Shown piece after piece: positions 37,526 to 46,411 of a stretch of 61,617 nucleotides of DNA. Location of the stretch: NCBI GenBank assembly GCA_026984045.1, contig JALSSV010000039.1:1-61617 (forward strand), in the 5' to 3' direction. The notes beneath the pieces are model-generated. The model made no database searches and had not been told where the DNA came from. It saw only the letters and a list, made by a program, of their open reading frames with translations. The DNA is from Chromatiales bacterium (lineage in GTDB: Bacteria > Pseudomonadota > Gammaproteobacteria > UBA6429 > Thiohalophilaceae). Numbering within the stretch: the first letter of the stretch is position 1; each line of letters opens with the position of its first letter. The position numbers were made by a program, and so were the translations under genes.

Positions 37526-38305
37526 ATGCGCATCGCACTCGGCATCGAATACGATGGCCAGCCCTTCTGCGGCTGGCAATACCAGGATCACAGCCCCTCG
37601 GTCCAGGCCGCGGTGGAGAAGGCCCTGTCCTTCGTCGCCGATCGGCCCGTGCAGGTGGTCTGCGCCGGACGTACCGATACGGGGGTGCATGCCGCCTGCC
37701 AGATCGTCCATTTCGACACCGAGGTGGAACGGGATGCCGAAGCCTGGATCCGGGGCGGCAACGTCAACCTGCCCAAATCGATCAGCATCCTCTGGGCCAG
37801 GCCGGTGGCGGCGGATTTCCACGCCCGGTTCTCGGCGCTGCGGCGCCGCTATCGCTACGTGATCTTCAATCGCAAGGTGCGACCGGCCATCCTGCACGGC
37901 AAGGTGGCCTTCGAATACCGGCCACTCGAAGTCGGCCCCATGCAGGCGGCCGCCACACACCTGCTCGGCGAGCACGATTTCAGCGCCTATCGCGCCGTGG
38001 CCTGCCAGGCGAAGAGTCCGGTCCGCACCCTGTACCGGCTGGACGTGCGCCGTCGCGACGAGCTGGTGATCCTGGATCTGGAGGCCAACGCCTTCCTGCA
38101 CCACATGGTGCGCAACATCGCCGGCGTGCTGATGACCATCGGCGCCGGCGAACGGCAGCCCGACTGGGCCCGGGAAGTGCTCGAGGGCCGCGACCGCCGC
38201 CTCGGCGGCGTCACCGCCCCGCCCGGTGGCCTCTACTTCATGGAAGCGATCTATCCCGCGCATTTCGGGATCCCGCGGCTTCCCCCCATCTCGTCGCTCT
38301 GGTAA
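37526..38305 (+). CDS. truA: tRNA pseudouridine(38-40) synthase TruA
   Basis: TruA modifies uridines 38-40 in the anticodon arm. The 259-aa protein has RIALGIEYDGQPFCGWQ, the catalytic aspartate in GRTDTGVHA and the C-terminal NAFLHHMVRNIAG. It starts the conserved run truA-trpF-trpB-trpA-accD-folC-dedD-cvpA-purF. Confidence 0.96.
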   Translation: MRIALGIEYDGQPFCGWQYQDHSPSVQAAVEKALSFVADRPVQVVCAGRTDTGVHAACQIVHFDTEVERDAEAWIRGGNVNLPKSISILWARPVAADFHARFSALRRRYRYVIFNRKVRPAILHGKVAFEYRPLEVGPMQAAATHLLGEHDFSAYRAVACQAKSPVRTLYRLDVRRRDELVILDLEANAFLHHMVRNIAGVLMTIGAGERQPDWAREVLEGRDRRLGGVTAPPGGLYFMEAIYPAHFGIPRLPPISSLW

Positions 38306-38338
38306 CCTGCACGGTTTTTCATCGAGCCTGGCAAGCGC

Positions 38339-38962
38339 ATGCGAACCCGCGTCAAGATCTGCGGCATCACCCGGGCGGAAGACGCCCTCACGGCGGCCCG
38401 TCTCGGTGCCGATGCCATCGGCCTGGTGTTCTATCCACCCAGTCCCCGGGCGGTTACAGCCGCGCAGGCGGCAGAGGTGGTCCGTGATCTGCCTCCCTTC
38501 GTCAGCCGGGTGGGGCTGTTCGTGAACGCCACGCGCGAGGCCATTGCCGAGGCCATTGCGGCCGCGCAACTGGATCTGCTCCAGTTCCATGGCGAGGAAA
38601 GCCCGGCCGCTTGCCAGGGCCACGGTCGGCCCTGGATCAAGGCCCTGCGCATGGCCCCGGAGATGGACGTGGCGGCGGAGATGGCGCGCTATCGTGAGGC
38701 CCAGGGGATCCTGCTGGATGCCTGGCGGCCGGGCGTGCCGGGCGGTACCGGCGAGACCTTCGACTGGTCACGCATCCCCGCCGAGCGGCCCCGGCCCCTG
38801 ATCCTGGCCGGCGGACTGGCGCCGGAAAACGTGGCCGAGGCCATTCGCCGGGTGCGTCCCTGGGCAGTGGACGTCTCCGGCGGGGTAGAGCGGACCAGGG
38901 GCATCAAGGACGCCGGGCGCATGGCGTCCTTCATTCGAGAGGTCATGAACATTGAGCACTGA
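38339..38962 (+). CDS. trpF: Phosphoribosylanthranilate isomerase TrpF
   Basis: TrpF isomerises PRA to CdRP in tryptophan synthesis. The 207-aa TIM-barrel protein has the catalytic Cys in [12 protein letters not shown], then [32 protein letters not shown] and the catalytic Asp in AVDVSGGVE. Its stop overlaps the trpB start, as expected for coupling. Confidence 0.96.
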   Translation: MRTRVKICGITRAEDALTAARLGADAIGLVFYPPSPRAVTAAQAAEVVRDLPPFVSRVGLFVNATREAIAEAIAAAQLDLLQFHGEESPAACQGHGRPWIKALRMAPEMDVAAEMARYREAQGILLDAWRPGVPGGTGETFDWSRIPAERPRPLILAGGLAPENVAEAIRRVRPWAVDVSGGVERTRGIKDAGRMASFIREVMNIEH

Positions 38963-40169
38963 AGCAGCAATCGAACCCTACGACATGCCGGACGAAAAGG
39001 GCCATTTCGGCCCCTACGGTGGCATGTTCGTGGCCGAAACCCTGATGGGGCCGATCCGCGAGCTGCGCGAGGCCTACGAGAAATATCTGCAGGATCCCGA
39101 CTTCCAGGCGGAGCTGGACTTCGAACTCCAGCAATACGTGGGCCGTCCCAGTCCCCTGTATTTCGCCGAACGCTGGAGCCGCGAGCTGGGCGGGGCGCGG
39201 ATCTACCTCAAGCGCGAGGATCTGAACCACACCGGCGCCCACAAGGTGAACAACACCGTCGGCCAGGCGCTGCTGGCCAAGCGCATGGGCAAGACCCGGA
39301 TCATCGCCGAGACCGGTGCCGGTCAGCACGGCGTGGCCAGCGCCACCGTGGCCGCCCGCCTGGGCCTGGAGTGCGTGGTCTACATGGGTGCCGAGGACAT
39401 CGAGCGCCAGGCCATGAACGTGTATCGCATGAAACTGCTGGGGGCCAGCGTGGTGCCGGTCACCTCCGGCTCGCGCACCCTCAAGGACGCCCTCAACGAG
39501 GCCATGCGCGACTGGGTCACCAACATCGACGACACCTTCTACATCATCGGCACCGTGGCCGGCCCCCATCCCTATCCGGCCATGGTGCGCGACTTCCAGG
39601 CCATCATCGGACGCGAGGCCCGCGAACAGATCCTCCAGCACGAGGGCCGGCTGCCCGACGCCCTGGTGGCCTGCGTGGGGGGCGGCTCCAATGCCATTGG
39701 CCTGTTCCATCCCTTCCTCGGGGATCGGGACGTGGCCATGTACGGGGTGGAGGCGGCCGGTTACGGGCTCGACACGGGCAAGCACGCCGCGCCCCTGTGC
39801 GCCGGCAAGCCGGGCGTCCTGCATGGCAACCGCACCTACCTCATGGAAGACGCCCACGGCCAGATCATCCCCACCCATTCCATCTCCGCCGGGCTCGACT
39901 ATCCGGGGGTGGGGCCCGAACACGCCTGGCTCAAGGATACCGGCCGCGCCGAGTATGTGGCCGTCAGCGACGCCGAGGCCCTGCAGGCCTTCCACGATCT
40001 GACCCGCATCGAAGGGATCCTGCCGGCCCTGGAATCGAGCCATGCCCTGGCGTATGCAAAGAAACTGGCCCCGACCCTGGGCCGTGATCAGATCCTGATC
40101 GTCAATCTCTCCGGCCGCGGCGACAAGGACATCCACACCGTGGCCAACCACGAGGGGATTACGCTGTGA
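38952..40169 (+). CDS. trpB: Tryptophan synthase beta subunit TrpB
   Basis: TrpB condenses indole and serine. The 405-aa PLP enzyme has [16 protein letters not shown], the PLP lysine K98 in [28 protein letters not shown] and NLSGRGDKD. The TTG at 38952, preceded by GAGAGG with a 9-nt spacer and overlapping trpF, is preferred. An internal ATG at 38985 has no ribosome-binding site. Confidence 0.96.
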   Translation: MSTEAAIEPYDMPDEKGHFGPYGGMFVAETLMGPIRELREAYEKYLQDPDFQAELDFELQQYVGRPSPLYFAERWSRELGGARIYLKREDLNHTGAHKVNNTVGQALLAKRMGKTRIIAETGAGQHGVASATVAARLGLECVVYMGAEDIERQAMNVYRMKLLGASVVPVTSGSRTLKDALNEAMRDWVTNIDDTFYIIGTVAGPHPYPAMVRDFQAIIGREAREQILQHEGRLPDALVACVGGGSNAIGLFHPFLGDRDVAMYGVEAAGYGLDTGKHAAPLCAGKPGVLHGNRTYLMEDAHGQIIPTHSISAGLDYPGVGPEHAWLKDTGRAEYVAVSDAEALQAFHDLTRIEGILPALESSHALAYAKKLAPTLGRDQILIVNLSGRGDKDIHTVANHEGITL

Positions 40170-41008
40170 GCCGCCTGCAGACCCGCTTCGACGCCTTGCG
40201 CGCCGCCGGCCGCAAGGCGCTCATCCCCTACGTCACCGCCGGCGATCCGGCCCCCGAGCACACGGTGCCCCTGCTGCACGCGCTGGTGGCCGCGGGCGCC
40301 GACATCCTCGAACTGGGCGTGCCCTTCTCCGATCCCATGGCCGAAGGGCCGGTGATCCAGAAGGCCATGGAGCGGGCCCTGGAGCACGACACGACTCTGG
40401 ACGAAGTGCTGGAGATGGTGCGCCGCTTCCGGGAGCAGGACACCGAGACCCCCGTGGTGCTGATGGGCTATCTCAATCCGGTGGAGATCAAGGGCTATGC
40501 CGCTTTCGCCCGGGATGCCGCCGAAGCCGGCGTGGACGGCGTGCTGGTGGTGGACATGCCGCCCGAGGAGGCCGACGAGCTGGTGGCCGCCCTGCGCGCA
40601 CAGGCGCTGGATCTGATCTTCCTCATCGCCCCCACCACCACGCCCGAGCGCATGCGCAGCATTACGGAACTGGGCAGCGGCTTCCTCTATTATGTCTCCC
40701 TCAAGGGCGTCACCGGCGCCGGCCACCTCGACGTGGACTCGGTCCGGGAGAAGGTGGCCGCCATCCACGAGTTGACAGAACTGCCCGTGGGAGTAGGCTT
40801 CGGGATCAGGGACGCCGAATCGGCCGCTGCCATCGCCGCCGTGGCCGACGCCGTGGTGGTGGGCAGCGCCCTGGTCAGGCGCATCGAGGCCCACGTCACC
40901 GAACCGGAGCGCATCGCCCCGGCCGTGACCGAACTGCTCGGCGAGATGCGCCGGGCCATGGACGCCCCCTCACCCCGGCCCTCTCCCCCGGAGGGGGAGA
41001 GGGGGTAG
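40166..41008 (+). CDS. trpA: Tryptophan synthase alpha subunit TrpA
   Basis: TrpA cleaves indole-3-glycerol phosphate. The 280-aa TIM-barrel protein has E49 ([11 protein letters not shown]), one of the two catalytic acids. The second, Asp60 in E. coli (LADGP), is Glu60 here (MAEGP). The GTG start overlaps the trpB stop (GTGA). The last ~14 residues ([14 protein letters not shown]) are encoded by a repeat hairpin, making the protein longer than the usual ~268 aa. Confidence 0.95.
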   Translation: MSRLQTRFDALRAAGRKALIPYVTAGDPAPEHTVPLLHALVAAGADILELGVPFSDPMAEGPVIQKAMERALEHDTTLDEVLEMVRRFREQDTETPVVLMGYLNPVEIKGYAAFARDAAEAGVDGVLVVDMPPEEADELVAALRAQALDLIFLIAPTTTPERMRSITELGSGFLYYVSLKGVTGAGHLDVDSVREKVAAIHELTELPVGVGFGIRDAESAAAIAAVADAVVVGSALVRRIEAHVTEPERIAPAVTELLGEMRRAMDAPSPRPSPPEGERG

Positions 41009-41097
41009 ACGTGCAAGGAACGAGGATACAGGCACACTTTCGCACGAAGGGTCCCCTCTCCCCTTCGGGGAGAGGGACAGGGTGAAGGGGAGGGTGA
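40967..41097 (+). repeat. CCCTCTCC hairpin repeat at the trpA 3' end
   Basis: Two hairpins face each other. CCCTCTCCCCC/GGGGGAGAGGG (40979-40989 with 40993-41003, perfect 11 bp) lies inside the trpA coding sequence. CCCTCTCCCC/GGGGAGAGGG (41054-41063 with 41067-41076) follows. The flanks CCCTCACCCCGG and AGGGTGAG are also roughly complementary. It is a dispersed repeat of a type seen widely in proteobacteria and fills most of the trpA-accD gap. Confidence 0.85.
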
Positions 41098-41139
41098 GAA
41101 AGAAACCCACCCCGTCCCGGAAACAGGCAGGATCGACAC

Positions 41140-42000
41140 ATGAACTGGTTTTCCAAACTCCTCCCGTCCCGGATCCGTACCGAGACGAGCACCAAGAAGA
41201 GCATCCCCGAGGGCCTGTGGGACAAGTGCACGGCCTGCGGCGCGGTGCTCTACCGGGCCGAGATCGAACGCAACCTCTACGTCTGTCCCAAGTGCGATCA
41301 CCACATGCGAGTCGGCGCCCGCTGGCGGCTGGATCACTTCCTCGATCCGGAAGGCCGCATCGAGATCGGCGAGAACCTCAAGCCGGTGGACGCCCTCAAG
41401 TTCCGGGATCTGAAGAAATACAAGGATCGCCTCCACCAGGCCCAGAAGGCCACCGGCGAGAACGACGCCCTGGTCGTCATGCAGGGCCAGCTCAAGCAGA
41501 TCCCGGTGGTGGCCGCAGCCTTCGAATTCCGCTTCATGGGCGGTTCCATGGGCTCGGTGGTGGGCGAGCGCTTCGTGCGCGGCGTGGACCGGGCCATCGA
41601 GCTGCGCGCCCCCCTGATCTGCTTCTCCGCCTCCGGCGGTGCGCGCATGCAGGAAGCCCTGTTCTCCCTGATGCAGATGGCCAAGACCTCCGCGGCCCTG
41701 GCCCGCCTGGGCAGGCACGGCGTGCCCTTCATCTCGGTGATGACTGATCCCACCATGGGCGGCGTCTCCGCCAGCCTGGCCATGCTCGGTGACATCAACG
41801 TGGCCGAGCCCAACGCCCTGATCGGCTTTGCCGGCCCCCGGGTCATCGAACAGACCGTGCGCGAGACCCTGCCTGAAGGCTTCCAGCGCAGCGAATTCCT
41901 GCTCGAACACGGCGCCATCGACCTCATCATCGACCGCCGCGAAATGCGCGACCGTCTTGCCCGCCTGCTGGCCATGATGACCCACAAGCCGACGCCATGA
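41140..42000 (+). CDS. accD: Acetyl-CoA carboxylase carboxyltransferase beta subunit AccD
   Basis: AccD forms the carboxyltransferase with AccA, making malonyl-CoA. The 286-aa protein has the N-terminal zinc ribbon with Cys30, Cys33, Cys49 and Cys52 (CTACG ... YVCPKCDHH) and the crotonase-like core ([37 protein letters not shown] cited in part, [14 protein letters not shown]). Start ATG after CAGGCAGGATCG; normal length. Confidence 0.97.
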   Translation: MNWFSKLLPSRIRTETSTKKSIPEGLWDKCTACGAVLYRAEIERNLYVCPKCDHHMRVGARWRLDHFLDPEGRIEIGENLKPVDALKFRDLKKYKDRLHQAQKATGENDALVVMQGQLKQIPVVAAAFEFRFMGGSMGSVVGERFVRGVDRAIELRAPLICFSASGGARMQEALFSLMQMAKTSAALARLGRHGVPFISVMTDPTMGGVSASLAMLGDINVAEPNALIGFAGPRVIEQTVRETLPEGFQRSEFLLEHGAIDLIIDRREMRDRLARLLAMMTHKPTP

Positions 42001-42049
42001 CCGGTGCCTTCGGCGCCGGCAGGGCCGAGAAGGGCTGCTTCGAAGCCCG

Positions 42050-42074
42050 GTAGGCGCGGCGCCCCCCGCCGCGA
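42050..42074 (+). repeat. REP-like half-site before folC
   Basis: GTAGGCGCGGCGCCCCCCGC plus CGCGA resembles the REP arm at 4007-4030. It lies in the accD-folC gap, next to two small GC-rich hairpins (42001-42019 and 42031-42048). No second arm is found. Confidence 0.5.
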
Positions 42075-42090
42075 TTTTTCCCTGATTTCA

Positions 42091-43353
42091 ATGCCCCGCT
42101 TTGCTTCCCTCGACGCCTGGCTGCGCTGGCAGGAAACCCTGCATCCGGCGGAGATCGAACTCGGCCTCGACCGGGTGCGCGCCGTGTGGCAGCGCCTGCA
42201 CGCCGGGCCGCCGCCCTTTTTCACCATCACCGTCGCCGGCACCAACGGCAAGGGCTCGAGCGTGGCCATGCTGGAGGCCATCCTGCGCGCCGCCGGGCAT
42301 GCCACCGGCGCCTACACCTCGCCCCATCTGCTGCGCTACAGCGAGCGGATCCGCATCGCTGGCGAGCCGGTCGGCGATACCGAGCTGGTGGCCGCGTTTG
42401 CCCGGGTGGATGCGGCGCGGGGCGAGGTGCCGCTGACCTATTTCGAGTTCGGGACCCTCGCGGCGCTGGACATCTTCTGGCGCCAGGCACCGGCGGTGGC
42501 GCTGCTGGAAGTGGGGCTGGGCGGGCGACTGGATGCGGTGAACATGCTCGATCCCGACATCGCTCTCATCACCGGCATCGGCCTCGATCACACCGACTGG
42601 CTGGGGCCCGATCGGGAAGCCATCGGTGCGGAGAAGGCCGGCATCCTGCGCCCCGCATGCCCGGCGGTGTTCGCCGGAGACGACATGCCTGCAAGCATCG
42701 CCGCGCGGGCCGCCGAACTCGGCGTGCCACTGGCCGTGGCCGGGCGGGACTACGCCTGCCGTTGCGAGGCTGGCGGCCTGATCTGGCAGGGCAGGGAAGG
42801 GGAGCGCCGCCATCCGCTGCCGGCTCTCCCGGGCCGCCACCAGTGTGCCAACGCGGGGGGCGTACTGGCGGTGCTCGAGCACCTGCCGCCGTCTCTGCGA
42901 CCGGCGGCGGACGCCATCGACCGCGGCCTGCGCGAGGTGCGTCTGCCGGGCCGCTTCACCCGCCGTCCCGGCCGGCCCGAATGGATCCTCGACGTGGCTC
43001 ACAATCCCGACGGCATGGGCGCGCTGGCGAGCCTGCTGGCCCAGGAAGCCCATGCAGGGCGCACGCTCGCCATCGTGGGCATGTTGCGCGACAAGGCGGT
43101 GGCCGAGGCCATGCAGGCGCTTGCGCCCCAGGTCGATCACTGGCTGGCCTGTGCGCCCGGCGGCTCCCGGGCGTTGCCGGCGGCGGAACTGGCGCGGATG
43201 CTCGGCGGGCTGGATCGCGGCGCGCCGGTGGAAACCTGTGCTGATGTCGCCGCGGCGGTGGCCCGGGCCCGCGCGCTGGCCGGGCCGGACGACCGGGTGC
43301 TGATCTGCGGTTCCTTCCTCACGGTGGCGGGGGCCATGGCCGCCGGCGTATAA
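42091..43353 (+). CDS. folC: Folylpolyglutamate/dihydrofolate synthase FolC
   Basis: FolC adds glutamate to dihydropteroate and tetrahydrofolates. The 420-aa Mur-ligase-type protein has the ATP loop TVAGTNGKGSS, AYTSPHLLRYSERI, EVGLGGRLDAVN, GLDHTDWLG and the C-terminal DVAHNPDGMGAL. The ATG at 42091 gives MPRFASLDAWLRW, the normal start; the longer frame runs through the repeat. The end of the gene contains a TATAAT that may serve dedD. Confidence 0.95.
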   Translation: MPRFASLDAWLRWQETLHPAEIELGLDRVRAVWQRLHAGPPPFFTITVAGTNGKGSSVAMLEAILRAAGHATGAYTSPHLLRYSERIRIAGEPVGDTELVAAFARVDAARGEVPLTYFEFGTLAALDIFWRQAPAVALLEVGLGGRLDAVNMLDPDIALITGIGLDHTDWLGPDREAIGAEKAGILRPACPAVFAGDDMPASIAARAAELGVPLAVAGRDYACRCEAGGLIWQGREGERRHPLPALPGRHQCANAGGVLAVLEHLPPSLRPAADAIDRGLREVRLPGRFTRRPGRPEWILDVAHNPDGMGALASLLAQEAHAGRTLAIVGMLRDKAVAEAMQALAPQVDHWLACAPGGSRALPAAELARMLGGLDRGAPVETCADVAAAVARARALAGPDDRVLICGSFLTVAGAMAAGV

Positions 43354-43354
43354 T
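43349..43354 (+). promoter_or_regulatory. Possible -10 element for dedD-cvpA-purF
   Basis: TATAAT overlaps the folC stop codon, 39 nt before the dedD GTG. No convincing -35 is visible, so this is only a candidate internal promoter. Confidence 0.3.
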
Positions 43355-43393
43355 CGCGCTTTCCGGCCATCCCGCAGCGGTCAACCAGGTTTC

Positions 43394-44008
43394 GTGGACG
43401 AGCATTCCTTCAAACAACGCATTGTCGGCGCAATCGTCCTGGTGGCCCTGGCCGTCATCTTCGTGCCCATGATTCTCTCCGGCAACCGGGATCGGGACTT
43501 CATCGACGCCGACACGGTGATCCCCGAAAAGCCGCCGGAACTGCAATCGATCCGGGTGCTCGAGATCGAAAACCCGGTGCCGCCGCCTCGCGACGAGGGA
43601 ACGGCGCCTATCCCCATCGACGAACAGTCCCCGCCGGAGACGGCCGCGCCGGTCACCGGCAAGGTCTCGAAGGGCTCCGCCCCCGCTCCCCGTGCAGCTG
43701 CCGGCGATGCGGAAAAGCCGGTCGCCCCAGCCTCCCGGAAATCTCCGTCCACTGCCCCCGGCGGCGAGGCGCTGGCCTGGGCCGTGCAGGTGGCCAGCTT
43801 CCGCAAGCGCGACAATGCCCTGGCCCTGAAGGCGAAGCTGGCCAAGCAGGGTTTTCCGGCCTTCGTCGAAAAAGTCATGTTGGCCGACGGCCAGGCCCGT
43901 TACCGGGTCCGGGTCGGGCCCTGGGTGAAGAAGGCCGATGCCGAGGCTCAGCGCAAGCGCATCCTCGCCCGGTTCAAACTCAAGGGCCTCGTGGTCCGTC
44001 ATCCCTGA
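43394..44008 (+). CDS. dedD: SPOR-domain protein (DedD-like)
   Basis: The 204-aa protein has a short cytoplasmic tail, one membrane helix (about residues 9-26, RIVGAIVLVALAVIFVPMIL), a Pro/Glu-rich periplasmic linker and a C-terminal SPOR domain (WAVQVASFRKRDNALALKAKL ... YRVRVGPW, cited in part) that binds denuded septal glycan. Position between folC and cvpA is that of dedD. GTG start at 43394 after CCAGG. Confidence 0.9.
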   Translation: MDEHSFKQRIVGAIVLVALAVIFVPMILSGNRDRDFIDADTVIPEKPPELQSIRVLEIENPVPPPRDEGTAPIPIDEQSPPETAAPVTGKVSKGSAPAPRAAAGDAEKPVAPASRKSPSTAPGGEALAWAVQVASFRKRDNALALKAKLAKQGFPAFVEKVMLADGQARYRVRVGPWVKKADAEAQRKRILARFKLKGLVVRHP

Positions 44009-44016
44009 ACCCCGCC

Positions 44017-44502
44017 ATGCTGATCGTCGACTACGCCATCCTCGCCATCCTGCTGGTCTCCACCCTGATCAGTTTCGTGCGCGGTTTCGTCAAGGAAGCC
44101 CTCTCGCTGGCCGGCTGGGTGCTGGCCTTCTGGGTCTCTCTGGGCTTCGCCTCGCCGCTGGCCGACCACTTCAAGGGCAGCATCGGCGATCCCAACTTGC
44201 GCCTGATCACCGCCTTTGCGGTGCTGTTCGTGGCCGCCCTGATCGTGGCCAGCGTTGCCAATTTCTTCGCCTCACGGCTGGTGCAGGCCACCGGTCTGTC
44301 GGGGACCGATCGGTTTCTGGGTCTGATCTTCGGTTTTCTGCGCGGGGTGTTGCTGGTGGCCGTGCTGGTCTTCATCGGCGGGCTCACGAGCCTGCCCCAG
44401 GAAAGCTGGTGGAAGGAATCGCTGTTGCTGTTCCGCTTCGAGGTGATCGCCCAGTGGATGCGGGATTTCCTGCCGGCCCACCTGCCGGGCGGAATCGGAT
44501 AA
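44017..44502 (+). CDS. cvpA: CvpA family membrane protein
   Basis: The 161-aa inner-membrane protein has four hydrophobic helices and the family motifs [23 protein letters not shown] (cited in part) and [13 protein letters not shown]. CvpA is linked to colicin V secretion and envelope homeostasis and commonly precedes purF, as here. The start is 8 bp after dedD. Confidence 0.93.
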   Translation: MLIVDYAILAILLVSTLISFVRGFVKEALSLAGWVLAFWVSLGFASPLADHFKGSIGDPNLRLITAFAVLFVAALIVASVANFFASRLVQATGLSGTDRFLGLIFGFLRGVLLVAVLVFIGGLTSLPQESWWKESLLLFRFEVIAQWMRDFLPAHLPGGIG

Positions 44503-44554
44503 CCACGCTGTCGATGGGCCCCACCGGGGCCGTTCTGAACGAGGAAAGCCATTC

Positions 44555-46063
44555 ATGTGCGGAGTCATCGGAATCTTTGCCCGAAGCCCGGTCAACCAGG
44601 CCCTGTACGACGGCCTGACGGTCCTGCAGCACCGGGGCCAGGATGCTGCCGGCATCGTGACCTGCGACGACGACCGGCTGTTCATGCGCAAGAGCAACGG
44701 CCTGGTGCGCGACGTTTTCCGCACCCGTCACATGCTGCGCCTGAAGGGCAACATGGGGATCGGCCACGTGCGCTATCCCACGGCGGGCAATTTCTCCTCG
44801 GCCGAGGCCCAGCCCTTCTACGTCAACTCGCCTTTCGGCATCACCCTGGCCCACAACGGCAATCTCACCAACGCGACCCGTCTCAAGCGGGATCTGTTCG
44901 TGGAAGACCGGCGCCACATCAACACCGACTCCGATTCGGAGATCCTGCTCAACGTCTTCGCCCATGAACTGCAGAGCTGCGGCAAGCTGAAGATCGAGCC
45001 GGGCGACATCTTCGACGCCGTGGCCGGCGTGCACCGCCGCTGCCGTGGCGCCTATGCGGTGGTGGCCATGATCACCGGCTACGGGATCCTGGCCTTCCGC
45101 GATCCCCATGGCATCCGCCCCCTGTCCATTGGCCGGCGCCACACGGCCGACGGCCCCGAATACCTCATTGCCTCCGAGAGCGTGGCCATCGACGTGCTCG
45201 GTTTCGAGCTGTTGCGCGATGTGCAGGCCGGCGAGGCGGTGTTCATCGACATGGCCGGCGCCCTGCACGCCCGCCAGTGCGCCGAGGCGCCGGAACTGAC
45301 GCCCTGTATCTTCGAGCACGTCTACTTCGCCCGGCCCGACTCGCTGATGGACGGCATCTCCGTCTACAAGGCCCGCCTGCGCATGGGCAAGTACCTGGCA
45401 CGCAAGATCGCACGGGAATTCCCGGATCACGACATCGACGTGGTGCTGCCCATCCCCGACACCAGCCGCACCGCCGCCCTGCAGCTTTCCTATACCCTCG
45501 GGGTGAAGTACAGCGAAGGCTTCATCAAGAACCGCTACATTGGCCGCACCTTCATCATGCCCGGCCAGACCCAGCGCAAGAAGTCGGTGCGCCAGAAGCT
45601 CAACCCCATCGGCCTGGAGTTCAAGGGCAAGAACGTCCTGCTGGTGGACGATTCCATCGTGCGCGGCACCACCTCCCGCCAGATCATCGAGATGGCCCGC
45701 GAGGCCGGCGCCAACAAGGTCTATTTCGCCTCCGCCGCGCCACCGGTGCGCTATCCCAACGTCTACGGCATCGACATGCCCGCCGCCCACGAACTGATCG
45801 GTCACGGCCGCAGCGAGGAAGAAATTCGCGAGGCCATCGGCGCCGACCGCCTGTTCTTCCAGGATCTCGACGATCTGGTCAAGGCCGTGAGCAAGAAGGT
45901 CAACATCAGTCGCTTCGACACCTCGGTGTTCAGCGGCGAATACGTCACCGGCGACGTGACCCCCGAATACCTGGCCGAACTGGAAGCCCGTCGCAACGAC
46001 CAGGCCCGCGCCGACAAGCTCGACAGGGACAACGAAGTGCTGGAGATTCACAATACGGCGTGA
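44555..46063 (+). CDS. purF: Amidophosphoribosyltransferase PurF
   Basis: PurF makes phosphoribosylamine, the first step of purine synthesis. The 502-aa protein begins MCGVIGIFA, so Cys2 becomes the N-terminal nucleophile of the glutaminase. It has [11 protein letters not shown] and LAHNGNLTN. The phosphoribosyltransferase part has the PRPP loop [17 protein letters not shown]. It is E. coli-like, without the cysteine set of the 4Fe-4S type. The start follows GAGGAAAGCCATTC. Confidence 0.97.
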   Translation: MCGVIGIFARSPVNQALYDGLTVLQHRGQDAAGIVTCDDDRLFMRKSNGLVRDVFRTRHMLRLKGNMGIGHVRYPTAGNFSSAEAQPFYVNSPFGITLAHNGNLTNATRLKRDLFVEDRRHINTDSDSEILLNVFAHELQSCGKLKIEPGDIFDAVAGVHRRCRGAYAVVAMITGYGILAFRDPHGIRPLSIGRRHTADGPEYLIASESVAIDVLGFELLRDVQAGEAVFIDMAGALHARQCAEAPELTPCIFEHVYFARPDSLMDGISVYKARLRMGKYLARKIAREFPDHDIDVVLPIPDTSRTAALQLSYTLGVKYSEGFIKNRYIGRTFIMPGQTQRKKSVRQKLNPIGLEFKGKNVLLVDDSIVRGTTSRQIIEMAREAGANKVYFASAAPPVRYPNVYGIDMPAAHELIGHGRSEEEIREAIGADRLFFQDLDDLVKAVSKKVNISRFDTSVFSGEYVTGDVTPEYLAELEARRNDQARADKLDRDNEVLEIHNTA

Positions 46064-46071
46064 GTGTGTGA

Positions 46072-46248
46072 TTCAACGCAAAGGGCACAAAGAGGATTTT
46101 GAATCATCGGTGCACACGGACAACGCCCTGTAGGAGCGGCGCCTCGCCGCGACATTGCGGTTGCTGCTTTCTGCCCGCTACCCGCTACCGCCGAATCGCG
46201 GCGAGGCGCCGCTCCTACGGAAAATCTCCTTCGCGCCTTTGCGTTGAA
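46072..46248 (+). repeat. Nested repeat: REP hairpin inside a second inverted repeat
   Basis: The outer arms TTCAACGCAAAGG (46072-46084) and CCTTTGCGTTGAA (46236-46248) pair perfectly. Inside them, 46130-46152 (GTAGGAGCGGCGCCTCGCCG plus CGA) pairs perfectly with 46196-46218, which is the REP family seen at 4007. Two repeat types are therefore stacked here, filling the first half of the 348-bp purF-metZ gap. Confidence 0.82.
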
Positions 46249-46291
46249 CCCCCTTGATTCTGCCCGGAACGCCTGCTAATGTTCCTCACAC

Positions 46292-46340
46292 AGCGCCGAT
46301 TTGATATCAGCTTGCGGGCGCTCAACAAATCCAGCTAAAG
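46292..46340 (+). ncRNA. SAM-II (SAM-alpha) riboswitch aptamer upstream of metZ
   Basis: The segment has the SAM-II layout. Stem P1 is AGCGCC (46292-46297) with GGCGCT (46317-46322). The U-rich GATTTG pairs with CAAAT (46326-46330), and the signature AGCTAAAG follows downstream. It closely follows the known SAM-II pattern GCGC-UGAUUU ... GCAAGCGC ... AAAUGUAGCUAAA. It senses S-adenosylmethionine and should repress metZ. Downstream CGCAAGCTG (46360-46368) can pair with aptamer bases CAGCTTGCG (46308-46316). Confidence 0.85.
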
Positions 46341-46344
46341 CGAG

Positions 46345-46381
46345 CACGACCTGCTTTGGCGCAAGCTGAGCGGGTTTTTTT
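46345..46381 (+). terminator. Expression platform / T-tract after the SAM-II aptamer
   Basis: The aptamer is followed by GCTTTGGCGCAAGCTGAGCG, a GGG and an uninterrupted run of seven T (46375-46381). The segment at 46360-46368 is complementary to aptamer bases 46308-46316, so exclusive alternative folds are possible. Control may be by termination, or by access to the ribosome-binding site at about 46402; the sequence cannot decide. Confidence 0.55.
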
Positions 46382-46411
46382 GTGCCCGCAAACTTTCACC
46401 CGAGGGCAATA

